This document shows positions 8,220-15,904 of a stretch of 37,213 nt of DNA, one piece after another. Made by a program: the position numbers and the translations under genes. The notes below the pieces were generated by a model. It was not told where the DNA came from. It worked only from the letters and a program-made list of their open reading frames with translations, and made no database searches. This DNA is from Collinsella sp. GTDB taxonomy: Bacteria > Actinomycetota > Coriobacteriia > Coriobacteriales > Coriobacteriaceae. The stretch is taken from positions 1-37,213 of the forward strand of contig JAGZUC010000022.1 in NCBI GenBank assembly GCA_018380195.1, given 5' to 3'. Within the stretch, counting starts at the first letter, position 1, and every line of letters starts with the position of its first letter.

Positions 8220-8248
8220 TTGACTTTAGGTAACTAAAGTTTCATACT
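8220..8248 (+). promoter_or_regulatory. Candidate promoter of the cstA leader
   Basis: TTGACT at 8220-8225 and CATACT at 8243-8248 are spaced by 17 nt. The predicted start of transcription, near 8255, would give a 5' leader of about 235 nt before the cstA start codon. Confidence 0.5.
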
Positions 8249-8319
8249 CCTTTTCAACCACTGGGGGATGTGAACACGCACGGATCGTTCGCATCATGAT
8301 TGAAGAGGATTTCTTAGAC

Positions 8320-8364
8320 ATGTTCACGCATCAGCTAAACATTATCAGCGTAGTAATTATCTGA
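8320..8364 (+). CDS. Candidate Ile/Val-rich leader peptide (14 aa) upstream of cstA
   Basis: ATG 8320 to TGA 8364 would encode MFTHQLNIISVVII, with six of the last seven residues except Ser being Ile or Val. An AGAGGA ribosome binding site lies about 10 nt upstream; an in-frame ATG at 8296 would give 22 aa. Such leader peptides precede branched-chain amino acid genes (ilvL/ivbL type) and sense charged tRNA-Ile and tRNA-Val by ribosome stalling. Hairpins and a terminator follow immediately. The peptide is inferred from composition and position only, and a chance short frame remains possible. Confidence 0.45.
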   Translation: MFTHQLNIISVVII

Positions 8365-8367
8365 TGC

Positions 8368-8454
8368 GGGTTAGCACATACAGCTAGCCCGTACGATAAC
8401 GGGCGGCTGATGAAGATGAGGGCCGTCGAGCGCAACCGACGGCCCTCATTTTTT
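8368..8454 (+). promoter_or_regulatory. Candidate attenuator with terminator in the cstA leader
   Basis: Two mutually exclusive hairpins can form just after the leader peptide: GGGTTAGC with GCTAGCCC (8368-8390), or CAGC-CCCGT with ACGGG-GCTG (about 8380-8409). A strong intrinsic terminator follows at 8416-8454, with a 13-bp stem (ATGAGGGCCGTCG / CGACGGCCCTCAT) and six T residues, ending 35 nt before the cstA start. Overlapping stems followed by a terminator inside a leader is the layout of transcription attenuation. No T-box sequence or known riboswitch core was recognised. I could not show a convincing antiterminator that directly invades the terminator stem. Confidence 0.5.
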
Positions 8455-8489
8455 ATGTCTAGGAAGTTCTTTTTAGAGGAGGAAATGTA

Positions 8490-10379
8490 ATGAACGGAGT
8501 TTTGCTCATGGTTGTGGCTGCGGCGGTGCTCGCCTGCGGCTATCTGGGCTACGGCCGCTGGCTGGCCAACAAGTGGGGCGTTGACAAAGAGGCCCTCACG
8601 CCGGCCAAGCGCATGAAGGACGGCAAGAGCTTCTCGCCCGTCTCTGCCTTCACCGCGTTCTCGCACCAGTTCAGCTCGATCTGCGGTGCTGGCCCTGTCA
8701 CGGGTACGATCGTCGCCATGGCCTTTGGCTGGCTGCCCGTCGTGCTCTGGGTCCTCGTCGGCGGTATCTTCTTTGGTGCCGTCCACGACTTTGGTGCTCT
8801 GTACGCTTCGATGAAGAACAACGGCAAGTCGCTCGCTCAGCTCATCGAGAAGTACATCGGCAAGACCGGCCGTCGCCTGTTCCTGCTGTTCTGCTGGCTG
8901 TTCTGCATCATCGTCATCGCCGCCTTCACCGACATGGTCTGCAAGACGTTCATGTTCACCCCGGCCGTTGACGCTTCTGGTGCTGCTACCGGTGCCATCG
9001 ACTTCACCAAGTCCTATGCCGCCGGCTGCGCTGGTACCATCTCCATCCTGTTCACCTTCGTCGCTATCGCCTTTGGTTGGGCCCAGAAGAAGTTCAACCT
9101 CACCGGTGCTGCCGAGTTCGTCACCGGCGTGGTCCTCATGGTTCTCATGTTCGCCGTCGGTATGCAGTTCCCGGTCTACCTGGATAAGTTCCAGTGGTTC
9201 GCCGTCGTCATGGTCTACCTGGTCTTCGCTGGCGCTATGCCCATCCAGATGCTCAAGACCCCGCGTGACTACCTCACTTCCATCATGATGATCGTCATGA
9301 TCGTCTGCGCTGTCCTCGGCATCGTCGTCCTGGGCGTCAACGGTCAGGCTACGATGACCGCTCCGGTCTTCACCGGCTTCTCTGGTGCCTCCGGCATGAT
9401 GTTCCCGGTCCTGTTTGTCTCCGTTGCTTGCGGCGCTCTCTCCGGTTTCCACAGCCTCGTTTCTTCCGGCACCTCTTCTAAGCAGGTCGAGAAGGAGCAG
9501 GACGCCGTCAAGGTCGGTTACGGCGCTATGGTCGTCGAGTCCTTCGTTGGCATCCTTGCCATCATCGTTGCCGGCATCATGTTCTCCGACATGAACACCG
9601 CCGGTACCGGCGCCCTCAACGCCGGTGTCGCTTCCACCCCGTTCCAGATCTTCGCCGCTGGCATCTCCCGCGGTATGCAGGCCTTCGGTGTTGACGGCAC
9701 GCTCGCTACCGTCTTTATGACCATGAACGTCTCTGCTCTGGCCCTGACCTCGCTCGACGCCGTCGCCCGCATCGCCCGCACTTCGTTCTCCGAGTTCTTT
9801 GCCCAGACCAACGATGCCCTGGCCATCGAGTCCAAGGCCGGCTATATGAAGGTCCTCGGCAACCCCTGGTTCGCCACGGTTGTCACCCTGCTTCCTGGTC
9901 TCGCCCTTGCTTTTGGTGGCTATGCCAACATCTGGCCGCTCTTTGGTGCTTCCAACCAGCTGCTCGGCGGTATGACCATGATCACCCTCGCCGTGTTCTG
10001 CAAGTGCACCGGCCGCAAGGGCTGGATGCTCTACGTGCCCGTCGCCTTCCTGCTCTGCTGCACCTTCACCTCGCTGGTCCAGAGCGCCATGGGCTGCATG
10101 ACCGCTGTCCAGGCTTACGGCTTCTTCGGTACCATCCCGGCCACCGCTACCACGGCTGCCGTCTCCGTCGCCGCCACCAAGGGCCTGCAGCTCGTCTTCG
10201 CCGTCCTGCTGATGGTCCTGGGCCTCATCGTTGCCGTCAACTGCCTCAGGGAGTTCTTCGGCAAGGAGGCCGGCTCCATGCCCGACGAGGAGCCCGAGTG
10301 GTCCGAGATGGGCAAGGCCGAGTATGGTCGCGCCGCTGCTGCTGAGGCTCCTGCCGACGCTGAGGCCGCCAAGGCCTAG
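8490..10379 (+). CDS. cstA: CstA-family carbon starvation / pyruvate transporter
   Basis: This 629-aa multi-pass membrane protein has about 15 hydrophobic segments. The N-terminal CstA signature is clear: YGRWLANKWGVD, then SAFTAFSHQFSSICGAGPVTG, followed by FGAVHDFGALYASMKNNGKS. E. coli CstA (about 700 aa) and BtsT import peptides or pyruvate, and the likely substrate here is pyruvate or a similar small metabolite. The start ATG 8490 follows AGAGGAGGA. Codon choice is strongly biased to C-ending codons, more than in most neighbours, which suggests high expression. The C-terminus is a short charged, Ala-rich tail. The leader upstream suggests control by attenuation. The gene is flanked by its own terminators and appears monocistronic. 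Confidence 0.9.
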   Translation: MNGVLLMVVAAAVLACGYLGYGRWLANKWGVDKEALTPAKRMKDGKSFSPVSAFTAFSHQFSSICGAGPVTGTIVAMAFGWLPVVLWVLVGGIFFGAVHDFGALYASMKNNGKSLAQLIEKYIGKTGRRLFLLFCWLFCIIVIAAFTDMVCKTFMFTPAVDASGAATGAIDFTKSYAAGCAGTISILFTFVAIAFGWAQKKFNLTGAAEFVTGVVLMVLMFAVGMQFPVYLDKFQWFAVVMVYLVFAGAMPIQMLKTPRDYLTSIMMIVMIVCAVLGIVVLGVNGQATMTAPVFTGFSGASGMMFPVLFVSVACGALSGFHSLVSSGTSSKQVEKEQDAVKVGYGAMVVESFVGILAIIVAGIMFSDMNTAGTGALNAGVASTPFQIFAAGISRGMQAFGVDGTLATVFMTMNVSALALTSLDAVARIARTSFSEFFAQTNDALAIESKAGYMKVLGNPWFATVVTLLPGLALAFGGYANIWPLFGASNQLLGGMTMITLAVFCKCTGRKGWMLYVPVAFLLCCTFTSLVQSAMGCMTAVQAYGFFGTIPATATTAAVSVAATKGLQLVFAVLLMVLGLIVAVNCLREFFGKEAGSMPDEEPEWSEMGKAEYGRAAAAEAPADAEAAKA

Positions 10380-10418
10380 CCGATCGGACGGATTGAATCC
10401 TCCATCTCTATGACTCGG

Positions 10419-10456
10419 AAAGACCGGGTCCGCAACAATGCGGACTCGGTCTTTTT
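10419..10456 (+). terminator. Intrinsic terminator after cstA
   Basis: A 15-bp imperfect stem (AAAGACCGGGTCCGC with GCGGACTCGGTCTTT) encloses an AACAAT loop and ends in a run of T residues, 40 nt after the cstA stop. Confidence 0.88.
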
Positions 10457-10561
10457 CTTGCGAGAACGGGTGATGCAAGGGCGTCCTCGCAGATGTTTTG
10501 CGTGTATAGGCTCACGCGTTGTACCATATAGACGTATATGTGTGCATATGAAAGGGGCCCC

Positions 10562-12754
10562 GTGGCCAAGACGGTATATTCCGATAACCAACAAAATGTC
10601 GATGCTCTGGCTGAGCGTCTGAGCGGACAAACGTCGCTTTCTGCCGAGCGGGCCAAGCTGGTTGCCTACGACCTGCTCTGCCGCAAGGCGCTCAAGATCA
10701 AGTCGAGCGCGCTGGCGCAAATCTTCCGCTCCGTGGATAAGGAGTGCGATACCAAGGCGATGCGCGACGAGCTTATCGCGGCAAAGATTGTGACCAAGAT
10801 CGAGGGTAGCGGCATTAACGGGCGCCCGGCGTTCTATACCATCAATGCCGAGATCCGCGATGCCCAGGAGCAGCCTGCCGAGTCCGTCGAGGATTTTGTC
10901 GTCGAGGATTCCGCTGACGTGCCTGCTGTGGAAGAAGCTGCTCCGCGTGAGCATGTCGATACCGATGAGTTGCTCGATGAGAACGTCGTGCGTGCCTTTA
11001 CGGCCAAGGCAGGACGCGGCGGTTTTGGCGGGGGCGGCAAGCGCGATGCGCAGCGCCGCGCCCAGCAGGAGCGCTTCCGTCGCGCCGTTGCTCAAAAGGG
11101 TGAGACGGATGCCGAGGCTGTTGAGAACGAGGTTGCTGCCGAGTCGCAGAAGCCCGCGAAGGAGCAAAAGCCCGTGGAGGCCCAAGAGCCCCAGCGTCGC
11201 CGTGGTGCCCACTTTAGGGCTGCGCAGCAGGATGTCGCGCATGAGGTTGAAGAGCCTTCCGAGGTTGCAGACGATGTTGAGGAGTCTGCCAAGAGGGCTC
11301 CGGGTTCATGCCGTCCCGGGCGTGGTTTTGCGAGGCGCGCGTATTCCGTAAGGCGTCAGGAGAAGGGCGAGCCGGCTTCGACCACTCAGGACAAGAAGGC
11401 CGAACAAACCGAGAAAACCGTTGAGCCGGCGGCTCGCGAACAGAAGCCTGTTGAGCCGCAGCTTGAGGTTGATGCCGAGGCCAAGGGCGAGCAGCCTACT
11501 GATGAGCAGACGGAGCAGGGCGCGTCGAGCAAGCCTCGCCGCCGTCGCCATCGCGGGGGCCGCAGTTCCCATGCCGAGACTGCAGCCGGGAAGACCACGC
11601 CGCAGGACGAGGATGCGAAGGCCGAGGTTTCTTCGGGGCAGCCTAAGCGCCAGCCGGCGAAGGAGAGCAAGTCCGATCGTCCGCAGAAGCAGGCGTCTAT
11701 GCCGAAGCACGAGCGCAATTCCCAAGGCGATTCTAGGCGCAAGGCTCAGAAGAAGCCGGAGTCTGCCGCAGCAGATACTGCTGCCCAGCAGCCCGAGTCG
11801 GCCGTCCACGACGAGGTATCGGCGTTTGCCCTTGCCCGCGTTTTAGGCAGGCAGCTGCTCAAAGTTGTCCCTACGCCTACGGCGCTCTCTAAGATCAAGG
11901 AGCAGCAGACACAGATCGTAAAGGTCGAGGGCAAGGACGGCAAAAAGGCTCCGCAGCGCACTCAGCACAACGAGATGTCCAACCGCAAGATTGCCGAGGA
12001 AATCGCAATCATCCAGGCTTGGATCGAGCAAAACCGAGGTGCCGATACGCCGGTTGCCTCGCGCCGCCAGCGTGCCTACCAGATCTTTAACGACGAGAAG
12101 GCTTTTGACGGCAAGCACGGTGAGCGCCTGATCAGACGTATGACCGAAAAGGGCATCAGCATGCAGGCGATTAAGGTCGCCCCCAACCGCCCCGTGCACT
12201 TTACGGGTTTCTTTACGCTGGGCGCCGACAAGCCGTTCATTATGGTTGAGAACCTGGATACCTACGACGAGATCGTCAAGCTGCTGCGTGGCCGCAAGCA
12301 CGCCAAGCTCTTTGGCATCAAGGTGGGCGGCGTGATTTTTGGCGGCGGATGCAAGGCGAGCGTCTCGCATGCCCTGGACGATTATCTGGCCGAGATCGGC
12401 TATCGTTTTAACTACGTCTACTACGTGGGCGATATCGACCGCGAGGGCGCGCGCATCGTCGAGCAGGCTCGCAATGCCAATGTGGTTGAGATTCGCCTGC
12501 ATGCCGGCATGTACCGCGCCATGCTCGCCGAGCACAAGCGTCGCGTGAAGGCCGGCGGCGAGTGCGAGCCCGCGGCTGCCAACCAGGGCGTGCCGCAGAA
12601 CTTGGCGGCGACGATCAAGGATCTGCCCATGGTCACGCGTGTGCAGTTCCGCAACGTGCTACGTGAAGGCGGGCGCATTCCGCAGGAGATTCTGATGACC
12701 GCCGACTATCGGGATGGCGACTCGGGAAGCTTCGACCGCATGCTGAACAACTAA
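10562..12754 (+). CDS. TOPRIM-like protein resembling Wadjet JetD (DUF2220) with long disordered linker
   Basis: This is a 730-aa protein of unusual build. Residues 1-100 look like a winged-helix module (AERAKLVAYDLLCRKALK, then MRDELIAAKIVTKIEG and NGRPAFYTI). Residues about 105-415 are low-complexity and rich in Ala, Glu, Lys, Pro and Gln with basic RRRRHRGG patches, probably disordered. The C-terminal part has the three marks of a TOPRIM-type metal site: Glu in FIMVENLDTYDEI (about 561), GVIFGGGCKASV (about 594) and the DxD of YYVGDIDREGARIVEQA (about 623). That order matches the DUF2220 domain of JetD, the DNA-cleaving subunit of Wadjet, and more distantly Spo11/TopoVI-A. No JetA, JetB or JetC is nearby. 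The start GTG 10562 is chosen because GAAAGGGG precedes it; ATG 10538 has no such site. The domain call is by motif only. Confidence 0.6.
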   Translation: MAKTVYSDNQQNVDALAERLSGQTSLSAERAKLVAYDLLCRKALKIKSSALAQIFRSVDKECDTKAMRDELIAAKIVTKIEGSGINGRPAFYTINAEIRDAQEQPAESVEDFVVEDSADVPAVEEAAPREHVDTDELLDENVVRAFTAKAGRGGFGGGGKRDAQRRAQQERFRRAVAQKGETDAEAVENEVAAESQKPAKEQKPVEAQEPQRRRGAHFRAAQQDVAHEVEEPSEVADDVEESAKRAPGSCRPGRGFARRAYSVRRQEKGEPASTTQDKKAEQTEKTVEPAAREQKPVEPQLEVDAEAKGEQPTDEQTEQGASSKPRRRRHRGGRSSHAETAAGKTTPQDEDAKAEVSSGQPKRQPAKESKSDRPQKQASMPKHERNSQGDSRRKAQKKPESAAADTAAQQPESAVHDEVSAFALARVLGRQLLKVVPTPTALSKIKEQQTQIVKVEGKDGKKAPQRTQHNEMSNRKIAEEIAIIQAWIEQNRGADTPVASRRQRAYQIFNDEKAFDGKHGERLIRRMTEKGISMQAIKVAPNRPVHFTGFFTLGADKPFIMVENLDTYDEIVKLLRGRKHAKLFGIKVGGVIFGGGCKASVSHALDDYLAEIGYRFNYVYYVGDIDREGARIVEQARNANVVEIRLHAGMYRAMLAEHKRRVKAGGECEPAAANQGVPQNLAATIKDLPMVTRVQFRNVLREGGRIPQEILMTADYRDGDSGSFDRMLNN

Positions 12755-12762
12755 ATTCCGCC

Positions 12763-12899
12763 GGCCCCGGGAGAGCGGGGACACCGGCTTAGGTTTCCTG
12801 CTCTACAGTCCTGCTCACGACGGAGGCCACATTAAGTGGCCTCCTGTTCGTGCGGAACTCGCGATAAACCTAAGCCGGTGTCCCCGCTCTCCCGGGGCC
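12763..12899 (+). repeat. Palindromic core-and-arms element, copy C
   Basis: Arms 12763-12796 and 12866-12899 are perfectly complementary over 34 bp. The 69-nt core (12797-12865) is close to those of copies A, B and D, with inner hairpin GGAGGCCAC/GTGGCCTCC extended by CACGA/TCGTG. The arms match no other copy except for the outer GGYCC and the inner AGGTTT. It begins 8 nt after the stop of the JetD-like gene. Confidence 0.92.
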
Positions 12900-13004
12900 T
12901 GTGGTTACTTGGTTGTTGCATGCGGCTCGCTTTTCGGAACTGGGCTGATAGGCGTGCCTCAAAAAATCTACCCCAGTCGCTGTGTAGGGTGTCTATAAAG
13001 AGCC

Positions 13005-13235
13005 GTGGCCAAAAAACATCAAATATGAGTACTGATATTCTTTTAGTAGCAGTAATTTTGACCACATTTAAGGTGATTTGACGTGTCGATCGAGCAGATA
13101 AGCTGCCGTATCTCCTCAAGCGTTCATTAAAGGAAGACCTTGATGCGAATAAATCTCATTAAGATCTTCTTTTATTAACGAAAATAATGTAGCTACAACG
13201 GTAACAGTACTCATATTTGCCGTTTTTTTGGCCAC
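13005..13235. repeat. MITE-like element with about 30-bp terminal inverted repeats
   Basis: The ends 13005-13034 and 13205-13235 are near-identical inverted repeats: GTGGCCAAAAAAC, a 3-4-base variable spot, then CAAATATGAGTACTG. They differ only at that spot and by one base in the A-run. The 170-nt interior is AT-rich compared with the surroundings and encodes nothing of normal gene size. Two convergent tiny frames (13025-13081 plus, 13116-13214 minus) both start ATGAGTACT inside the repeats, but neither has a ribosome binding site. The layout suits a non-autonomous transposable element. No clear target-site duplication was seen. Confidence 0.6.
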
Positions 13236-13311
13236 AGTCCTTCGGAGGGTCCTCGAAATAGTCCCGAGCCGGCACTTTAGGAACGTCCCTAAGTGCCGAC
13301 ACCGCGTCTGC

Positions 13312-13556
13312 CTGCGGTGGCCGCGCGCCGCTGCGTCGCTCCGCATCCTTGCGGGTTCGGATCCCTCCGCTTGGCGGCGTTGGCTCGATTTGCTTGACGT
13401 GAGGGGCTCTTGGCTGGTGTGGGACGGAGGGATTCCGCGTCCGCCTGGTCGGCGGCCGCGCCCCGCTGCGTCGCTTCGCTCCTTGCGTGCTGCGCTGGAA
13501 AACGCTTCGCGTTTCCTCAGCTCCGCACCCTTGCGGGTTCGAATTCCTCCGCTTGC
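13312..13556 (+). repeat. Degenerate tRNA-like repeat region beside tRNA-Gln
   Basis: Two degenerate units can be seen. Each has a GGCCGCGC-CGCTGCGTCGCT block followed by CTTGCGGGTTCG and a TCCTCCGCTTG-like tail, at 13318-13376 and 13455-13555. GGGTTCGAATTCC at the end of the second unit is shaped like a T-arm. Between them, 13420-13435 repeats exactly the 16 bases at 13611-13626 that encode the 3' end of tRNA-Gln. No intact second tRNA can be folded. Just to the left, 13003-13311 holds the MITE-like element and a small hairpin (13270-13297), and no gene. Confidence 0.5.
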
Positions 13557-13560
13557 CCAC

Positions 13561-13604
13561 AAGAAAGCGCCCTGGGCCGTTATGGGCTTAGGGCGCTCAG
13601 TTTT
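13561..13604 (-). terminator. Terminator downstream of tRNA-Gln
   Basis: AGCGCCCT at 13566-13573 pairs with AGGGCGCT at 13590-13597. On the minus strand the stem follows the tRNA and leads into TTTCTT. On the plus strand it leads into CAGTTTT, so it may work both ways. Confidence 0.6.
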
Positions 13605-13606
13605 AA

Positions 13607-13681
13607 TGGCTGGGACGGAGGGATTCGAACCCCCAACAGCCGGCACCAAAAACCGGAGTTCTACCGTTGAACTACGTCCCA
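13607..13681 (-). tRNA. trnQ: tRNA-Gln (anticodon UUG)
   Basis: The minus strand folds into a full cloverleaf: acceptor TGGGACG/CGTCCCA, D arm GTTC/GAAC, anticodon stem CCGGT/GCCGG with loop TTTTGGT (anticodon TTG) and a T arm with TTCGAAT. Discriminator G is followed by an encoded CCA at 13607-13609. A terminator hairpin follows. The plus-strand tract at 13420-13435 repeats its 3' end. Confidence 0.95.
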
Positions 13682-13719
13682 ATGTGTGGTGTTGCCCAAA
13701 AGCAACTCGTTTAGTTTAC

Positions 13720-14625
13720 CTAATCTGCGAGGGCATCGCAAACGCCATCGAGCAGGCGCACAGCGAGTGTCTGCGCGTCGCTGGCCGTGAAGGTGCCGTT
13801 GTAGCGCGTCATGCCCGTGAGCTCAATGCGAATGCGAGCCGGCTTCTGCTGCGCGGCGACATTGGCAGTGCGGATGCGCTGGGCCAGGTTGTGGCACTCG
13901 GCGAGGGCAATCGTGGCGCGCGGTGCGGCGTCGGCGGGCAGCTCATCGCTTGCGATCTCGAGCACCAGGTCAACGTTGGTTGGGACCTCGGAGTCGCAGA
14001 GCATCATGCCGCTATTGTCGGTCGTTGCCGTGGCGATATTCCACATGCGCGACGCAACACTGCGCGCGATGGGGTCCTCGCCGATAACGGCAATCTGGAA
14101 GCGCTCGAGCACGTTGGCGGCGCGAGCAAAACCGATGCGGGACTCGGCTTCGGTGACCGAGGGCTTGCCCTCCCACACATGGTGCAGGCGGTTGATGTAG
14201 GCGTAGGTGTCCTGGAAGGCCATGCCGTCGGCAAACAGGCCGACATTTTCCTGGAACTGCTGCAGGGCGGCCTCGGTATGCGGACCAAAGTAGCCGTCGT
14301 CCTCGCCGCAGGCAAAGCCCAAAACGTTGAGAGCGCGCTGCAGGGCCTGCACATCGGCGCCATGGAAATTGGGCATGCGCAGATACAGAGTGCGGTCGCC
14401 CAGCTTATACGAGGCGTCGACCAGGGCGCTCCAACAGGGGATATCGACGGCATGACCGGCAGCAAGGCCGCTGTCGAGCCTGAAGGTGCTGACGGCCTGC
14501 TCGGTGGTGGTGCCAAAGCGCTTGTCGGCAACCTCGGTGTCATCGATTGTATAGCCGAGCTGCAGAAGGCGGGACTGGACGTCCTCGACGGCTGCTCCCT
14601 GCATGCCCGTTGTAATAGGTTCCAT
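13720..14625 (-). CDS. Peptidoglycan-binding protein with two PG_binding_1 repeats and an uncertain C-terminal domain
   Basis: This 301-aa protein starts at ATG 14625 behind GAAAGGGG. Two peptidoglycan-binding repeats are seen. The first is at about 5-70 (GMQGAAVEDVQSRLLQLGY, then FGTTTEQAVSTFR). The second is at about 85-150 (GADVQALQRALNVLGF, then GYFGPHTEAALQQFQ). The C-terminal 130 residues resemble the core of N-acetylmuramoyl-L-alanine amidases in position and strand pattern. However, I find no convincing set of zinc-binding His/Glu, so it may be an inactive, CwlM-like regulatory version. There is no signal peptide, so the protein is probably cytoplasmic unless exported another way, which also recalls CwlM. 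It follows the polyprenyl synthase gene on the same strand after a 138-nt gap that probably has its own promoter. Confidence 0.7.
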   Translation of the reverse strand: MEPITTGMQGAAVEDVQSRLLQLGYTIDDTEVADKRFGTTTEQAVSTFRLDSGLAAGHAVDIPCWSALVDASYKLGDRTLYLRMPNFHGADVQALQRALNVLGFACGEDDGYFGPHTEAALQQFQENVGLFADGMAFQDTYAYINRLHHVWEGKPSVTEAESRIGFARAANVLERFQIAVIGEDPIARSVASRMWNIATATTDNSGMMLCDSEVPTNVDLVLEIASDELPADAAPRATIALAECHNLAQRIRTANVAAQQKPARIRIELTGMTRYNGTFTASDAQTLAVRLLDGVCDALAD

Positions 14626-14763
14626 GAACGAACCCCTTTCGGCGTACCATTCGTACTATTTGAGCGTGTGTCGGATAGACAACGCAAAGGGATGCATAAA
14701 CATGCACTCAACAGTGTAGCAAGTTGTACCCAAATACGCTGCTGACAGGTTTTATAACCCCCG

Positions 14764-15789
14764 CTAGTTAAGGCGCTCCACAAAGAAATCTGCCATGGAG
14801 AGGAACAGTTCACGTGCATGCGGGTCGAGCGAAACGTCCTCGATGGCCGCTTTGGCCTTGGCGGTCAGGTCGAGCGCATAAGTGTGGGCGTAATCGATAG
14901 AGCCGGTCTCCTGGAAGATCTCCACGGCGCGTGCGAGTTGCGCGGGGTCCTCGGTGCCCGAGGAAAGGATCGCTTCAATCTCGTCGTGATAGCGCTCATC
15001 AGACAGGGCGTGCACGGCAACGAGCGTGCGCTTGCCCTCGGTGATGTCGGTGCGGAAGTCCTTGTTGGCGGCCTCCTTGGTGCCGATCAAGTTGAGCAGG
15101 TCGTCTTGAATTTGGAAGGCAAGGCCCGTGTGCAGGCCAAAGGCGCGCAGCGCCTCAATTTGCTCCTCGCTGCCTCCGCCAATGATGGCTCCGGTGGCAA
15201 GCGGCGTGGCTCCGCTGTAGTACGCGGTCTTGTGCGTCGCCATGTCCAGATAATCGTCGACCGAGATGTCGAAGCGTGCGTCACGGACCCAGCCCAAGTC
15301 GAGCGCCTGGCCCTCGATGGTGCGAACGATCATCTCGGTGAGCTCGTGGAGCACGCGCAGTTTCACGTCGGACTCCAGCGTGGGGTCGTCGAGAACCGTC
15401 TTGGTGACCATGGTGAGCGCCAGGTCACCGCAGTTGATGGCAAGACCGGTGCCCTCGGTAAGGTGCATGCAGGGCTTGCCGCGACGAATCTGCCCGTTGT
15501 CGGCGATGTCGTCGTGGATGAGTGCGCCCGACTGAAAGTGCTCGATGGCCGCCGCGGCGCTGCGGGCGCTCTCAAAGCTGCCGCCTACCGCGGTGGCGGC
15601 GAGCATGCAGATGAGCGGGCGGTGGCGCTTGCCAGCGTTTGCCGTAAATGCCGAGAGCGGGGTATACAGGTAGCGCTCGATATCGGCGGAAGTCGCCTGT
15701 CCGTCAAAGAACGTGGCCAGATAGTCGTTAATCTGGTCAAAGTGCTGGGCTAAAAAGTTGGTAAACGGACTGGACACGGGTTCTCGCAT
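14764..15789 (-). CDS. Polyprenyl (geranylgeranyl/farnesyl-type) diphosphate synthase
   Basis: This enzyme extends isoprenoid diphosphates with isopentenyl diphosphate, for quinone side chains or lipid carriers. The 341-aa protein has the usual prenyltransferase order: GKRHRPLICML, the first aspartate-rich motif HDDIADNGQIRRGKP, a GDLALTMV helix, the KTAYYSGATPLATGAII helix, and the second motif QIQDDLLNLIG. The usual final Asp of the second motif (DDxxD) is Asn here. Downstream KDFRTDITEGKRTLVAVHAL is typical. The start is uncertain: ATG 15789 has AGAAAG close by, while in-frame ATG 15807 would add six residues. It is transcribed in the same direction as the PTS-HAD gene upstream. Confidence 0.9.
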   Translation of the reverse strand: MREPVSSPFTNFLAQHFDQINDYLATFFDGQATSADIERYLYTPLSAFTANAGKRHRPLICMLAATAVGGSFESARSAAAAIEHFQSGALIHDDIADNGQIRRGKPCMHLTEGTGLAINCGDLALTMVTKTVLDDPTLESDVKLRVLHELTEMIVRTIEGQALDLGWVRDARFDISVDDYLDMATHKTAYYSGATPLATGAIIGGGSEEQIEALRAFGLHTGLAFQIQDDLLNLIGTKEAANKDFRTDITEGKRTLVAVHALSDERYHDEIEAILSSGTEDPAQLARAVEIFQETGSIDYAHTYALDLTAKAKAAIEDVSLDPHARELFLSMADFFVERLN

Positions 15790-15904
15790 TCTTTCTAAAG
15801 GTTGCATCGATGTAGTGTGCAGGCAACATATTGCCACATTGTGCCTGCCTGCGTGGCAGGTTTGGGGATTTAAGGCAACGGCGCATGTCGGACGAGTTTC
15901 GTAG

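Noticed and set aside
8250..8455. T-box or known metabolite riboswitch in the cstA leader
   Set aside because: No T-box core sequence and no recognised riboswitch motif was found. A leader-peptide attenuator explains the layout better.
8331..10478. A 715-codon open frame on the minus strand, opposite cstA
   Set aside because: It is the mirror of cstA, kept open by strong codon bias. Its product is a Gly/Asp/Glu/His-rich sequence with no domain, and no ribosome binding site precedes it.
10562..12754. Complete Wadjet defence system
   Set aside because: Neighbouring genes are a CstA transporter and repeats. No JetA, JetB or JetC (SMC/kleisin-like) genes lie within the window.
12836..13081. An 81-codon frame starting in repeat copy C
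   Set aside because: It begins within the repeat core, crosses into the MITE-like element and has no ribosome binding site or domain. A similar start (MASCSCGTRDK) appears in copy B simply because the core is repeated.
13228..14745. A 505-codon plus-strand frame across the tRNA-Gln region
   Set aside because: It runs through the tRNA, the terminator and the antisense of the peptidoglycan-binding gene. The GGI/EGF-type peptide produced is typical of translated tRNA sequence.
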